DNA from: Candidatus Nanosynbacter sp. TM7-075
GTDB lineage: Bacteria > Patescibacteriota > Saccharimonadia > Saccharimonadales > Saccharimonadaceae
Reading direction: 5' to 3'
Assembly (NCBI RefSeq): GCF_022828255.1
Contig: NZ_JAJQJW010000001.1
Coordinates: 124,001 to 188,000 of the forward strand
Length of the DNA stretch: 64,000 nt
This document shows, one piece after another, positions 55,461 to 64,000 of this stretch (the first letter of the stretch is position 1; each line of letters opens with the position of its first letter). The notes beneath the pieces were generated by a model. That model was not told the DNA's origin and ran no database searches. It saw only the letters and a program-made list of their open reading frames with translations. The position numbers and the translations under genes were made by a program.

Positions 55461-55778
55461 ATGGCTCAAGATACAGGAATCAAAATCCGTATTCGTCTGA
55501 AGGCTTATGACCACAAAGTCATCGACCAATCAGCAAAACAAATTATCGACACCGCAATTCGCACAGGTGCTAACGTGGCTGGTCCAGTGCCTTTGCCAAC
55601 TCGACGCAGCACTTACACCGTCGTAAAGAGTCCGCACGTTTACAAAACTGGCGGTGAATCTTACGAGCGCCGCGTTCATAAGCGTCTGATTGACATTACG
55701 AACGCTACACCAAAGACGATTGACAGCTTGCAGAACTTGAATTTGCCAGCTGGCGTTGACGCTGAAATTCGTATGTAA
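55461..55778 (+). CDS. rpsJ: 30S ribosomal protein S10
   Basis: 105 residues, also a NusA/NusB antitermination partner. [20 protein letters not shown] and [20 protein letters not shown] are typical. It is separated from rplC by a terminator, a small membrane-protein gene and a new promoter, so it is not in one continuous operon. Confidence 0.98.
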   Translation: MAQDTGIKIRIRLKAYDHKVIDQSAKQIIDTAIRTGANVAGPVPLPTRRSTYTVVKSPHVYKTGGESYERRVHKRLIDITNATPKTIDSLQNLNLPAGVDAEIRM

Positions 55779-55793
55779 TTTAACGATATATAA

Positions 55794-55826
55794 AATTTCC
55801 GCTTCTTGAATGGGGCGGATTTTTTA
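55794..55826 (+). terminator. Terminator after rpsJ
   Basis: AAATTTCCGC pairs with GCGGATTTTTT around a TTCTTGAATGG loop, followed by T. Confidence 0.8.
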
Positions 55827-55847
55827 TGCTATAATTCCATTTAGCTT

Positions 55848-56180
55848 ATGACAAAACAAAAAACTCGTACTTATGCTCGCAATCGCTCGAAGTCTAGCGA
55901 GCTGTTTAGTCGCAAGGGGCGCGAACGTATTTATGATAACGACGGCTCATTTTTCTTGAAATTGGTGGTTTTTGTGATATTAAGTGCGCTGTGGCTTCGT
56001 CTAAAAAATCCAGTTGAAGTTGGCGGTTTGGTTGTCCAAGCCATTCCTGTCGGGCTATTCATTGCGCTGCTGCTGGTATTAAAGATTGAGAAATATCAAT
56101 TCAACCGGAAAATTTGGTACGTCACGATAATTTTCATGGCAATTCTGACTTCGTTTACGCCAGTTGGCGTGATGATTTAG
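55848..56180 (+). CDS. Small membrane protein, unknown (110 aa)
   Basis: A basic N-terminal 30 residues (KQKTRTYARNRSKSSELF) are followed by three membrane helices. TATAAT lies 12 nt before the ATG and there is no clear Shine-Dalgarno. It lies between rpsJ and rplC, where no such gene is usual. I do not recognise a family. Confidence 0.65.
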   Translation: MTKQKTRTYARNRSKSSELFSRKGRERIYDNDGSFFLKLVVFVILSALWLRLKNPVEVGGLVVQAIPVGLFIALLLVLKIEKYQFNRKIWYVTIIFMAILTSFTPVGVMI

Positions 56181-56193
56181 AGCCTGTCTTTTA

Positions 56194-56370
56194 TTGACAA
56201 TAATATACATAACGTGCTATAGTGAGGAAGTAATTTCTATTACGCGTAATATCAACTGTTCTCCTTGATGAATGAGCAGGTCTGGCTATGAGCGGATGTT
56301 TACATTTAACGTTCTCCCAGAATCCAGAAACCGCACGTCATCAGGAGTATTTAAGTGGGAGTGAGGAAAA
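56194..56370 (+). promoter_or_regulatory. Promoter and 145-nt leader of the rplC ribosomal operon
   Basis: TTGACA (56194-56199), 18-nt spacer, TATAGT (56218-56223). The leader has GTTCTCC-type repeats and GTGAGGAAAA before GTG 56371. In other bacteria this operon leader is bound by L4; the fold here was not matched to a known class. Confidence 0.65.
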
Positions 56371-56985
56371 GTGAAAACACTTCTCGGTACCAAACTTGGT
56401 ATGACCCAGCTCTTGGCTGAAGACGGCAAAGCCATTCCGGTAACGCTGATCCAAGCCGGCCCTGTCACCGTGACTCAGGTGAAGACTGTCGAAACCGACG
56501 GTTACAATGCGGTACAGGTAGCTTTTGGAGAGGGTAAGAACCTGAGCAAGGCCGTGGCTGGACACGTTAAGCCAGCCCAAGTGACCCCGAAACATATTCG
56601 GGAATTCCGTGTCGACCAGATTCCAGAGGATCTGAAAGTTGGCAGTGAAATTAATGTTTCCGCGTTTGAAGTCGGCGATTTTGTCGATGCGACCGGAACC
56701 AGCAAAGGTAAAGGTTTCGCTGGAACCATTAAACGCCACAACTTTAAGCGTCATCGTAAGACGCACGGTGGTAAAGGTAATACTCGTAAGCCAGGTTCAA
56801 TTGGCTCGATGTATCCACAAAAAGTTTTCAAGGGTAAGACGATGGCTGGCCACATGGGTCACGAACGTGTTACTGTCAAGAACTTGGAAGTGGCATATGT
56901 TGATCCAGAGACCAATCTAATCGGGGTTAAGGGCGCTGTTCCTGGACCACGAAAGGGGCTGATTATTTTAGGAGGTAACAAGTAA
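56371..56985 (+). CDS. rplC: 50S ribosomal protein L3
   Basis: 204 residues. GTG start with GGGAGTGAGG upstream. The central loop KRHNFKRHRKTHGGKGNTRKPGS region near the peptidyl-transferase centre is present (split: NFKRHRKTHGG, GNTRKPGSIGS). It overlaps rplD by one base. Confidence 0.97.
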   Translation: MKTLLGTKLGMTQLLAEDGKAIPVTLIQAGPVTVTQVKTVETDGYNAVQVAFGEGKNLSKAVAGHVKPAQVTPKHIREFRVDQIPEDLKVGSEINVSAFEVGDFVDATGTSKGKGFAGTIKRHNFKRHRKTHGGKGNTRKPGSIGSMYPQKVFKGKTMAGHMGHERVTVKNLEVAYVDPETNLIGVKGAVPGPRKGLIILGGNK

Positions 56986-57584
56986 TGGCAGATTCAACCA
57001 AACTTCCTAAAGACATTTTTGCTGTGGAAGTGCCAAATCACGAATTGTTGAAATTGGCATACGACAGCTACTTGGCAAACGCACGCCTAGCTAGCGCTAC
57101 AACCAAGCAGCGCGGTGAAGTTTCTGGTGGTGGTAAAAAACCATGGAAGCAAAAGGGAACTGGTCGAGCACGTTTCGGTTCAACTCGTAACCCGATCTGG
57201 CGCGGCGGTGGTGTAGTATTTGGCCCACGCGGCAATGAAAACTACACTAAAAAATTGTCGAAGACTGCTAAGAAAGTGGCAGTTCGCCAAGCTTTGACCG
57301 TAGCTAACGAAGCTAAGAAAATTGTCGTTAAAGACGTTAAGACTACTGGCAAGACCAAGGAAGTCGCAACATTCTTAGCTGACAACAAGTTCGAGCGCCG
57401 CGTTCTGATCGTTGTAGATGAGAAGACGCCAGAACTTATGCGTGCTACAAACAATATTCAGAACGTTTTGGTGGTTCGCGCTAATTATCTAAGCGTTTAT
57501 CACATTCTGAATGCGGATACAATCGTTATAACACCGAAAGCTCTACCTGTAATTACTGCATGGTTGGGCAAGGAGGAAGCGTAA
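56985..57584 (+). CDS. rplD: 50S ribosomal protein L4
   Basis: 199 residues. The exit-tunnel loop KKPWKQKGTGRARFGSTRNP is conserved. L4 is a known autoregulator of this operon in other bacteria; see the long leader upstream of rplC. Confidence 0.97.
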   Translation: MADSTKLPKDIFAVEVPNHELLKLAYDSYLANARLASATTKQRGEVSGGGKKPWKQKGTGRARFGSTRNPIWRGGGVVFGPRGNENYTKKLSKTAKKVAVRQALTVANEAKKIVVKDVKTTGKTKEVATFLADNKFERRVLIVVDEKTPELMRATNNIQNVLVVRANYLSVYHILNADTIVITPKALPVITAWLGKEEA

Positions 57585-57585
57585 T

Positions 57586-57906
57586 ATGAAACAGACGATT
57601 ATTATCCCACGCGTTAGTGAAAAGGCTTACGCACAGAGCGCCAATGGTGTATATGTGCTACGCGTTCCACTTAACTTGAATAAGAACGAAATCAAATCAG
57701 CTGTAGAAGCACAATTTGGCGTTACTGTAGTTAAGGTTAAAACCTTAGTACAAGACGGCAAGGCTGTACGCTTCTCGCGAGGCAAGAATCGTTATCCTGG
57801 CACAACAACGCGCAAGGATTGGAAGAAGGCTTACGTGACGCTGAAAGAAGGCGATAAGCTCGATGTGTTTGACGCAGTAGAGCAGCAGATGGAGGAGACC
57901 AAGTAA
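57586..57906 (+). CDS. rplW: 50S ribosomal protein L23
   Basis: 106 residues. IIPRVSEKAYAQ and the V-NKNEIKSAVEAQFGV segment are typical. It forms the docking site for trigger factor and SRP at the exit tunnel. It overlaps rplB by one base. Confidence 0.95.
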   Translation: MKQTIIIPRVSEKAYAQSANGVYVLRVPLNLNKNEIKSAVEAQFGVTVVKVKTLVQDGKAVRFSRGKNRYPGTTTRKDWKKAYVTLKEGDKLDVFDAVEQQMEETK

Positions 57907-58745
57907 TGCCAGTGAAAGCTTACAATCCAACCACTCCTGCTCGTCGCGGCATGACGAGTCAGGATTTGTCAGACATTACAACAAGAAAACCTCTTAAAAG
58001 TCTGATTAAAGCTAAAAAGCAAAATGCCGGTCGCAACAACCAAGGTCGAATTACTGTTCGTCATCGCGGAGGCGGCGTTCGTCGTCACTACCGCTTGGTG
58101 AACCACAATTTGCCAGCAGGCTTGACCTTGACGATTGAAGAAATCGAATACGATCCAAACCGCTCAGCTCGTATTGCTCGAGTTAAGGATCAGTACAATT
58201 TGTACCACTACATCTTGGCTGACACCTCAATGGTTAAGGGTAAAACTATCCGAACTGGCGAAGAAGCTCCAATTGAGGCTTCGAACCGCTTGCCATTGTC
58301 AGTTATTCCTGTTGGTACGATGATTTACGCTATTGAGTTGACCGCTGGAAAGGGCGCACAAATGGTACGCGCTGCTGGTGCTAAAGCTCAGTTGATGGCG
58401 AAAGAAGGCAACTACGCAACTATCAAATTGCCATCTGGCGAAGTTCGCAAAGTTCGCTTGGAAGCTACCGCTGCTATCGGTGTAGTCGGTAACGTCCAGC
58501 ACCAAAATGTTAAGATCGGTTCAGCTGGTCGCAAGCGTCGCAAGGGTATTCGCCCAACCGTTCGTGGTGTCGTTATGAACGCCGCAGACCACCCACATGG
58601 TGGTGGTGACGGTGGTCGCCACGGTACTGGTAAAGCACCACGTACTCCTTGGGGTCAATTGACATTAGGTTATCGAACTCGTCGCCGTAAAGGCTCAAAT
58701 AAATTAATCGTACGCACGCGTCACGACGCGAAGAGGAAGAGGTAA
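57906..58745 (+). CDS. rplB: 50S ribosomal protein L2
   Basis: 279 residues. GRNNQGRITVRHRGGG at the N-terminal RNA-binding domain and the conserved NAADHPHGGGDG loop with the functionally important His near the peptidyl-transferase centre. Confidence 0.98.
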   Translation: MPVKAYNPTTPARRGMTSQDLSDITTRKPLKSLIKAKKQNAGRNNQGRITVRHRGGGVRRHYRLVNHNLPAGLTLTIEEIEYDPNRSARIARVKDQYNLYHYILADTSMVKGKTIRTGEEAPIEASNRLPLSVIPVGTMIYAIELTAGKGAQMVRAAGAKAQLMAKEGNYATIKLPSGEVRKVRLEATAAIGVVGNVQHQNVKIGSAGRKRRKGIRPTVRGVVMNAADHPHGGGDGGRHGTGKAPRTPWGQLTLGYRTRRRKGSNKLIVRTRHDAKRKR

Positions 58746-58751
58746 ATCACG

Positions 58752-59018
58752 ATGAGTCGTTCATTAAAGAAAGGTCCATTCGTCGATGTAAAGCTAGCAA
58801 AGAAAATTGCTGCTCTTAGCCTTGACGATCGAACTGTTATCAAAACGTGGGCGCGCGCTTCGACTATCACCCCAGAGATGGTTGGTCGAACGATTGCTGT
58901 CCACAACGGTAGAGTACACGTCCCTGTGCTGATTACCGAAAACATGGTTGGTCACAAACTCGGTGAGTTTAGTCCAACTCGTAAGTTCCGTAAGCACGGC
59001 GGAAAGGATAAGAAGTAA
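58752..59018 (+). CDS. rpsS: 30S ribosomal protein S19
   Basis: 88 residues. [19 protein letters not shown] and [18 protein letters not shown] are typical. Confidence 0.97.
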   Translation: MSRSLKKGPFVDVKLAKKIAALSLDDRTVIKTWARASTITPEMVGRTIAVHNGRVHVPVLITENMVGHKLGEFSPTRKFRKHGGKDKK

Positions 59019-59020
59019 TC

Positions 59021-59479
59021 ATGGCTGATACAACTTATACTGTTCGCGCTTACGCAAAAGGTGTCGACCAGGCGCCACGCAAGGTTAGCTTGGTTGCCGC
59101 ATTGGTACGAGGCCGTACTATAGCTGATGCACTAGTTATCTTAGAGCACGTTCCAAAGCGCGCTGCTAGCCCAGTTAAGAAGGCTATCGAAAGCGCTAAG
59201 GCAAACGCCATCAACAACCACGGCTTGGATGCGAAAAGCTTAGTAATTACTACTTTGAGTGTTACTACTGGTACACGTTTGCGCCGCTTTAAGCCTGCAT
59301 CACGTGGCCGCGCTTTGCCATTCCAGAAAAAGACTTCAAATATTTTGGTTGAAGTAACTGGTACGGAAAAGCCAAAGAAAGCGCCTGCAAAAAAGGCCGA
59401 AGCTAAGGCAGAAGCAAAAACTGCTAAGCCTGCAGCTAAAAAAGCCGCTAAACCGGCAGCAAAAAAGGAGGAGAAGTAA
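59021..59479 (+). CDS. rplV: 50S ribosomal protein L22 with Lys/Ala-rich C-terminal extension
   Basis: 152 residues. The core (about 1-115) is normal, with AYAKGVDQAPRKVSLVAALV and the exit-tunnel hairpin. The last 35 residues are a low-complexity Lys/Ala/Pro tail (KKAPAKKAEAKAEAK type) not present in most L22 proteins. Confidence 0.95.
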   Translation: MADTTYTVRAYAKGVDQAPRKVSLVAALVRGRTIADALVILEHVPKRAASPVKKAIESAKANAINNHGLDAKSLVITTLSVTTGTRLRRFKPASRGRALPFQKKTSNILVEVTGTEKPKKAPAKKAEAKAEAKTAKPAAKKAAKPAAKKEEK

Positions 59480-60115
59480 ATGGGTCAAAAAGTGAATCCA
59501 ATCAACTTCCGCCTACAGGTCAATAAGAACTGGAGCTCTCGTTGGTTTACGGCCAATAAAAAAGAGTTTGCAGAGGCGATTCGTCAGGATCACGAAATCC
59601 GCGAGTTGATTGAAAAGAAATTTGCCTCACGCCCAACTATCAATCGCATTGAGATTGAGCGTAGCGCTAACTTGATCACGATTACAATTCACACGGCAAA
59701 AGCTGGTGTTGTTATCGGTCGCGGTGGTGCTGGCGTGAACGAATTGAAGAAGCAAGTTGAGAAGATTGCTGGTCAGTCAGTTCGTATCAACATTGAAGAA
59801 GTTCGCCGTCCAGAATTGGCAGCCAAATTGGTAGCTGAGAACATCGCTCGCCAATTGGAGCGCCGAATCAACTTCCGCCGTGCAACTAAAATGACCGCAC
59901 AAAACACCATGAATGCTGGTGCTAAAGGTATTCGTATTGAGGTGGCTGGTCGTTTGAACGGCGCTGAAATGGCACGTCGCGAAAAGGTAATTGAAGGCTC
60001 AGTGCCTCTACATACCTTGCGCGCTGATATTGACTTCCACTGTGCTCGCGCTCAGACACCAGCTGGTATCATTGGCGTGAAAGTGTGGATTTATAAGGGA
60101 GAAAGGAGTCGCTAA
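59480..60115 (+). CDS. rpsC: 30S ribosomal protein S3
   Basis: 211 residues. MGQKVNPINFRL start, KH-domain GVVIGRGGAGVNELKKQV, and the RRINFRRATKMT region. It is part of the mRNA entry tunnel. Confidence 0.98.
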   Translation: MGQKVNPINFRLQVNKNWSSRWFTANKKEFAEAIRQDHEIRELIEKKFASRPTINRIEIERSANLITITIHTAKAGVVIGRGGAGVNELKKQVEKIAGQSVRINIEEVRRPELAAKLVAENIARQLERRINFRRATKMTAQNTMNAGAKGIRIEVAGRLNGAEMARREKVIEGSVPLHTLRADIDFHCARAQTPAGIIGVKVWIYKGERSR

Positions 60116-60529
60116 ATGCTGTTACCAAAGAAAACTAAGCACCGCAAAGTGCGTATTGGAAAAAACCGCGGTAATGCAACCCGTGGTAATTACATCGCGT
60201 TCGGCGACTTTGCATTGCAATCACAATCAAATGAGCGCATCAACTCCCGCCAAATCGAGTCTGCTCGTCAGGCGATGACTCGTTACATCAAGCGTGGCGG
60301 TAAGATTTGGATTCGAATCTTCCCTCACACTCCAGTTACCCGAAAGCCACTTGGCTTGAAGATGGGTGGCGGTAAAGGTAATCCAGAGTTCTTCGTTGCT
60401 AAGGTAAAGGCTGGCACTGTTCTATTTGAGATGCAGGGTGTTTCAGAGGAAGTTGCTCGCGAAGCAATGCGTCTGGCTAGCCACAAATTGCCAGTCAAAT
60501 GTAAGTTCATCAAGCGGGAGGACGCATAA
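60116..60529 (+). CDS. rplP: 50S ribosomal protein L16
   Basis: 137 residues. [39 protein letters not shown] and [13 protein letters not shown] are typical. It overlaps rpmC by one base. Confidence 0.97.
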   Translation: MLLPKKTKHRKVRIGKNRGNATRGNYIAFGDFALQSQSNERINSRQIESARQAMTRYIKRGGKIWIRIFPHTPVTRKPLGLKMGGGKGNPEFFVAKVKAGTVLFEMQGVSEEVAREAMRLASHKLPVKCKFIKREDA

Positions 60530-60738
60530 TGGCTGAAACGAAGAAATCTGTTAAAGCAGCAGTTGTTAAGACGATTGACGATTTGAAGAAGGAGTTGGCT
60601 GAAAAGCGAAACGACTTACTTCAAGCAAAACGTTCTCACGCTGCTGGCGAATTAGTTAATCCAAAAGCGTTGCGTTCACTCCGAAAGGAAATTGCACGCC
60701 TGCTGACACAAATTAATAATACAAAGGAGAGCAAGTAA
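60529..60738 (+). CDS. rpmC: 50S ribosomal protein L29
   Basis: 69 residues. The L29 helix pair (DDLKKELAEKRNDLLQAKRS... ALRSLRKEIARLLT, split) follows a short Lys/Ala-rich N-terminus. It overlaps rpsQ by one base. Confidence 0.92.
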   Translation: MAETKKSVKAAVVKTIDDLKKELAEKRNDLLQAKRSHAAGELVNPKALRSLRKEIARLLTQINNTKESK

Positions 60739-61049
60739 TGGCCCGACGAACATTGATTGGCGTCGTAACGAGTGCCAAGCGCGACAAGACCATCACTGTG
60801 ACGGTCACTAGCCGCGAAACGCATCCGCTATACGGCAAGCAGTACACCGTGACTCGCAAATACACTGCTCACGATGAAACCAACGAAGCAGGTGAAGGCG
60901 ACAAGGTGCAGATCGAAGAGACTCGCCCAATTTCCAAGACTAAGAGTTTCACTCTAGTTAAGGTGATTGAAAAGTCTCGCGGTTCTATCAAACTAAAGGA
61001 CGAAGTTTCTGGCGAAACTAAGGAAGAGGCTAAGGAGGACGACAAATGA
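60738..61049 (+). CDS. rpsQ: 30S ribosomal protein S17 with acidic C-terminal extension
   Basis: 103 residues. The OB-fold core [20 protein letters not shown] and [20 protein letters not shown] is followed by about 20 extra residues rich in Glu/Lys. It overlaps rplN by 4 nt (ATGA). Confidence 0.95.
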   Translation: MARRTLIGVVTSAKRDKTITVTVTSRETHPLYGKQYTVTRKYTAHDETNEAGEGDKVQIEETRPISKTKSFTLVKVIEKSRGSIKLKDEVSGETKEEAKEDDK

Positions 61050-61414
61050 TCCAACAAGAATCTCGCCTTAAGGTAGCCGACAACTCAGGTGCTAGGGAAG
61101 TTCTGTGTATCCGCGTTCTTGGCGGTACACGACGCCGTTACGCTCGCGTTGGCGACGTAATCGTCTGCTCGGTAAAAGACGCTAGCCCAACCGGTAACGT
61201 TAAGAAAAAATCTGTTGTTAAAGCTGTAGTTGTTCGTACTCGCGATCAAATTCATCGCAAAGACGGCTCAACAATCTGTTTTGACGACAACGCCGTAGTG
61301 ATTATCAACGATGACAAGCAACCAAAAGCTACTCGTGTCTTCGGTCCAGTTCCACGCGAACTTCGCGATATGGGCTACATGAAGATCGTTAGCTTAGCTC
61401 CGGAGGTACTCTAA
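61046..61414 (+). CDS. rplN: 50S ribosomal protein L14
   Basis: 122 residues. [19 protein letters not shown] and [20 protein letters not shown] are typical. Confidence 0.98.
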   Translation: MIQQESRLKVADNSGAREVLCIRVLGGTRRRYARVGDVIVCSVKDASPTGNVKKKSVVKAVVVRTRDQIHRKDGSTICFDDNAVVIINDDKQPKATRVFGPVPRELRDMGYMKIVSLAPEVL

Positions 61415-61734
61415 TGGCTCGAATTCATAAAGACGATACCGTAAAAATTATTGCTGGTAAAAATAAAGGCACAACTGGTAAAGTTCTAAAAGTTAACACA
61501 AAAGACCAAACTGTTTTGGTTGAAGGTGTTGGTGCTGGACATCGCCACGTTAAGCCAAGCCAGTACAATCCAAAAGGCGGTAAAAAAGATATTCACGTAC
61601 CAATGGATATCAGCAAAGTCGCTTTGGTTGTTGATGAGAAATCAGGCAAAACCAGTCGGGTTGGTTTAGTAAAGAATGCTGACGGCGGCAAAACTCGTGT
61701 TGCTCGTCAAGCAAAAAATAAGGAGATTAAATAA
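61414..61734 (+). CDS. rplX: 50S ribosomal protein L24
   Basis: 106 residues. A KOW motif near the N-terminus (DDTVKIIAGKNKGTTGKVLK) and the HVKPSQYNPKGG loop. It overlaps both neighbours by one base. Confidence 0.97.
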   Translation: MARIHKDDTVKIIAGKNKGTTGKVLKVNTKDQTVLVEGVGAGHRHVKPSQYNPKGGKKDIHVPMDISKVALVVDEKSGKTSRVGLVKNADGGKTRVARQAKNKEIK

Positions 61735-62318
61735 TGGCAGAAAAGAAAACTGTCGTGCCAGCTCCTCGCTTGAAAGCCTTGTATCAAGGAACTTACCTTA
61801 AGGAACTACAAGCCGAATTGAATCTAAAGAACGTGCATGAAGTGCCAGCTTTGGAAAAGATCGTCGTGAGCGTTGGTACCGGCAAAAAGAAAGATGACAA
61901 GCGTCATTTCGAAATTGTCAAAAACACCGTCGAGAAAATTACCGGTCAAGCACCAGTGGCTCGACGAGCCAAAAAATCAATCGCGACATTTAGCATTCGT
62001 AAAGGTATGGGCGCGCCAATTGGTGTTAGCGTAACTTTGCGCGGAGCTCGTATGTACGAGTTTATGGATCGTTTGATTAACGTTGCTTTGCCTCGCGTTC
62101 GTGACTTCCACGGCGTTGGCTTGAAGTTTGATAAAGGTGGCAATTACAATCTAGGCATTACCGAGCAATCGATTTTCCCAGAATTGACATTTGAGGAAAC
62201 TCAAGTTTTGCACGGTTTGCAGGTTACATTTGTTATCAAGAACGGCAACAAGGAAGCTTCTAAGGCGTTGCTAGAAAAATTCGGCATGCCGTTTGAGAAG
62301 AAAGGAGGCGTCAAGTAA
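61734..62318 (+). CDS. rplE: 50S ribosomal protein L5
   Basis: 194 residues. [40 protein letters not shown] and [15 protein letters not shown] are typical. It contacts 5S rRNA. Confidence 0.97.
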   Translation: MAEKKTVVPAPRLKALYQGTYLKELQAELNLKNVHEVPALEKIVVSVGTGKKKDDKRHFEIVKNTVEKITGQAPVARRAKKSIATFSIRKGMGAPIGVSVTLRGARMYEFMDRLINVALPRVRDFHGVGLKFDKGGNYNLGITEQSIFPELTFEETQVLHGLQVTFVIKNGNKEASKALLEKFGMPFEKKGGVK

Positions 62319-62587
62319 TGGCTAAGAAATCAATGGTCGCTCGTGATAAGAAGCGTATGAAGATGATTGCCAAGTTTGCAGCCAAGCGTGCTGAGTTGAA
62401 AGAACTTGGCGACCTCGATGGCTTGCAGAAGTTGCCTCGCAATTCTAGTCCAACCAGGCACAAGAACCGTGATAGCATCTCTGGTCGCCCACGCGGCTAC
62501 ATGCGTCAATTCGGCTTGAGCCGTATCAATTTCCGCGAAAAAGCAGCCAAGGGTGAAATCCCAGGCATAACAAAGAGTAGTTGGTAA
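62318..62587 (+). CDS. rpsN: 30S ribosomal protein S14, zinc-free type
   Basis: 89 residues. [20 protein letters not shown] and the [11 protein letters not shown] segment are typical. There is no CxxC pair, so it is the long zinc-independent form, matching the loss of zinc sites in RpoC. Confidence 0.96.
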   Translation: MAKKSMVARDKKRMKMIAKFAAKRAELKELGDLDGLQKLPRNSSPTRHKNRDSISGRPRGYMRQFGLSRINFREKAAKGEIPGITKSSW

Positions 62588-62607
62588 GAAGGAAAGGAGA
62601 TTAGAAT

Positions 62608-63009
62608 ATGTCTATGCAAACTACAGACCCAATCGCCGACCTTCTGACTCGCATCCGCAATGCGAAATTGGTTGGCAAAACGGAAGTTCGTGTTCCGTCC
62701 AGCAAGATGAAGAAAGTCATCGCTGAACAATTAGTCAAAAACGGCTACTTGGCAGATGTCAAGCTGGAAGATGCTAAACCTCGTGGCGTGTTGGTAGTTA
62801 CTATCAATGAAAAAGGAACTAACAGCACTATCAACGAAATTACCCGTATCTCAAAACCTGGTCGTCGCGTTTACGTCGGCGCTAGCGAGATTCCAAAGGT
62901 AAAGAGCGGCCGCGGTTTGGTACTTATCTCAACATCAAAAGGTGTCATGACTGGTGCCGAAGCAGCCAAGGCTAAACTTGGTGGTGAATTGTTGTTGAAG
63001 GTTTACTAA
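62608..63009 (+). CDS. rpsH: 30S ribosomal protein S8
   Basis: 133 residues. TTDPIADLLTRIRNAK start and the C-terminal GRGLVLISTSKGVMTGAEA motif. It is the last ribosomal gene here: a terminator follows, whereas rplF, rplR and rpsE usually come next. Confidence 0.97.
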   Translation: MSMQTTDPIADLLTRIRNAKLVGKTEVRVPSSKMKKVIAEQLVKNGYLADVKLEDAKPRGVLVVTINEKGTNSTINEITRISKPGRRVYVGASEIPKVKSGRGLVLISTSKGVMTGAEAAKAKLGGELLLKVY

Positions 63010-63023
63010 GCCTCACGCAAATC

Positions 63024-63056
63024 AAATAAACGTCCTCATTGCAGGGCGTTTATTTT
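63024..63056 (+). terminator. Terminator after rpsH
   Basis: AAATAAACG (63024-63032) pairs with CGTTTATTT (63047-63055), with an inner CCT/AGG, followed by T. It closes the S10/spc operon. Confidence 0.9.
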
Positions 63057-63061
63057 TATAT

Positions 63062-63085
63062 CTATCTGTACAGAGATAGTATAAT
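63062..63085 (+). promoter_or_regulatory. Promoter with dyad before the ABC-F gene
   Basis: TATAAT at 63080-63085 is 6 nt before GTG 63092. An inverted repeat CTATCT-GTACAG-AGATAG (63062-63079) occupies the spacer and abuts the -10, a position suited to an operator. Confidence 0.55.
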
Positions 63086-63091
63086 AGTGAT

Positions 63092-64000
63092 GTGATTGAT
63101 CTTAAGAATGTGTCTTATGAAACTAATAGTCGAGAATTGTTCGGCGACGTAAGCTTTGCTATTAACGCCGGAGACAAAATTGGACTAGTTGGTCCAAATG
63201 GCGCCGGAAAAACTACTTTATTAAAAATAATAAACGGAGATATCCAGCCTACATCTGGCGATATTATTTCGAGTGGTGAAGAGATAGGCATTTTACCACA
63301 AAACCTGAATAAATGGCTCGATAAGACAGTTTATGATTTTATAGAAGAAGTGACCGGCGTTAAGTCGGCTAGAGAAGAATTTGATTATCAGTGTGAGAGA
63401 TTAACCCAAGAGGCTAGTGAAAAGACGCTATTAGCTTATGGCGAAGCTCTGGAGAGGTATGAAAAATTCGAAGTAGCAAATTTTGACACGACGATTAAAA
63501 AGGCTTTATCGCGGGCAGCTCTGGGTGATATTGATCCGGATAGACGTCTGAATACATTTTCCGGGGGACAACGCACACGGATAGCTTTGGCGGCAGTTTT
63601 TGCGTCTCGTTATGATCTAATTTTACTTGATGAGCCAACTAATAACCTTGATGACAGCGGAGTAATTTTGCTTGAAGATTTTATTGACAATTCGCCAGCT
63701 TCATTTTTGATCGTGTCTCATGATCGGCATTTCTTACGTAACACCGCAGAACGGATCATAGAATTGACTGGCGGCAAGGGTGTGAATAAGTATAATCTTG
63801 GTTACGATGAATATATTGAAGCAAGACGTGAAGCCCGTCAAGCAATGATTGACCGCTATGAGCAATATGAAAAGGAGAAAAAGCGACTATACCGCGTTGC
63901 GCGGGATGCGAGAATTCGTGCGAATTCGGCCAAAGCTAGCCACAAAAAATCGGATAGTGATAAGTTAAATGATAATTTTCGTAAAGAGCGCGCATCTTCA
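63092..64000 (+). CDS. ABC-F subfamily ATPase, 3' end cut by window
   Basis: 303 codons visible and open to the edge. First nucleotide-binding domain: Walker A GPNGAGKTT, ABC signature FSGGQRTR, Walker B LILLDEPTNNLD, His switch VSHDRHF. It is followed by a charged coiled linker (RREARQAMIDRYEQYEKEKK) as in ABC-F translation factors; the second domain lies outside. There is no membrane segment. It may protect ribosomes from antibiotics or relieve stalling; the subgroup cannot be set. GTG 63092 is a leaderless candidate. Confidence 0.9.
   Translation, partial: MIDLKNVSYETNSRELFGDVSFAINAGDKIGLVGPNGAGKTTLLKIINGDIQPTSGDIISSGEEIGILPQNLNKWLDKTVYDFIEEVTGVKSAREEFDYQCERLTQEASEKTLLAYGEALERYEKFEVANFDTTIKKALSRAALGDIDPDRRLNTFSGGQRTRIALAAVFASRYDLILLDEPTNNLDDSGVILLEDFIDNSPASFLIVSHDRHFLRNTAERIIELTGGKGVNKYNLGYDEYIEARREARQAMIDRYEQYEKEKKRLYRVARDARIRANSAKASHKKSDSDKLNDNFRKERASS

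Overview
This window reads as chromosome from a small-genome bacterium of the Candidate Phyla Radiation, most likely Candidatus Saccharibacteria (TM7). The support is indirect but consistent. Housekeeping genes are tightly packed and there is no visible amino-acid biosynthesis. There is an L-lactate dehydrogenase, and UGA is used as a stop, so this is not the recoded Gracilibacteria/SR1 code. Both zinc sites of RpoC have lost their cysteines. Many genes start 6-8 nt downstream of a -10 box with no Shine-Dalgarno (SD) sequence. The assignment is inferred from content and was not tested by phylogeny.

Layout. 1-8.1 kb: class A penicillin-binding protein (cut by the window edge), then tyrS, a phosphomannomutase-like HAD enzyme, recG, a PLC/P1-nuclease-like protein and rsmD. 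8.1-11.7 kb: a hairpin-rich non-coding stretch, a small acidic protein, a GH13 glucosidase, a CsoR-family repressor with a DUF4396 membrane protein under a clear operator, and three tRNA genes. 11.7-14.2 kb: a candidate mobile or invertible element bounded by a perfect 35-bp inverted repeat, carrying two membrane proteins and a tail-anchored J-domain protein but no recombinase. 14.2-19.5 kb: slipin, rarA, a membrane protein, typA, an unknown gene and tRNA-Val.

19.6-24.7 kb is the accessory region and the most unusual part. Remnants of a 7-deazaguanine/folate-type operon (C-terminal queC piece, rdgB/HAM1, N-terminal folE piece) are followed by three cassettes. Each cassette has a near-identical promoter, a three-hairpin leader, one unrelated small ORF, and a 3' hairpin that can pair with the leader. 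The leader hairpins and the leader/3'-end pairing show compensatory base changes between cassettes. Two cassettes sit in inverted orientation around two tRNA-Leu genes and an FAD-linked oxidase. A reduced relative lies at 48.4-48.9 kb.

24.8-33.1 kb: a TrmH-family methyltransferase, hisS behind what looks like a ribosome-mediated attenuator (leader peptide with HHSH), tig, clpP, and a dTMP-synthesis group (thyA with a frameshift at the catalytic Cys codon, folA, dcd, HIT protein, tmk). 33.1-46.9 kb: rpoB-rpoC, rpsL-rpsG, yajQ, a membrane-anchored trypsin-like protease and fusA. 46.9-55.4 kb: a ThrE-like exporter, the fourth cassette, glgB, tgt, tuf, a lipoprotein and ldh. 55.4-63.0 kb: rpsJ, then rplC through rpsH in the usual S10/spc order, ending after rpsH instead of continuing to rplF-rplR-rpsE. 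63.1-64.0 kb: the start of an ABC-F ATPase.
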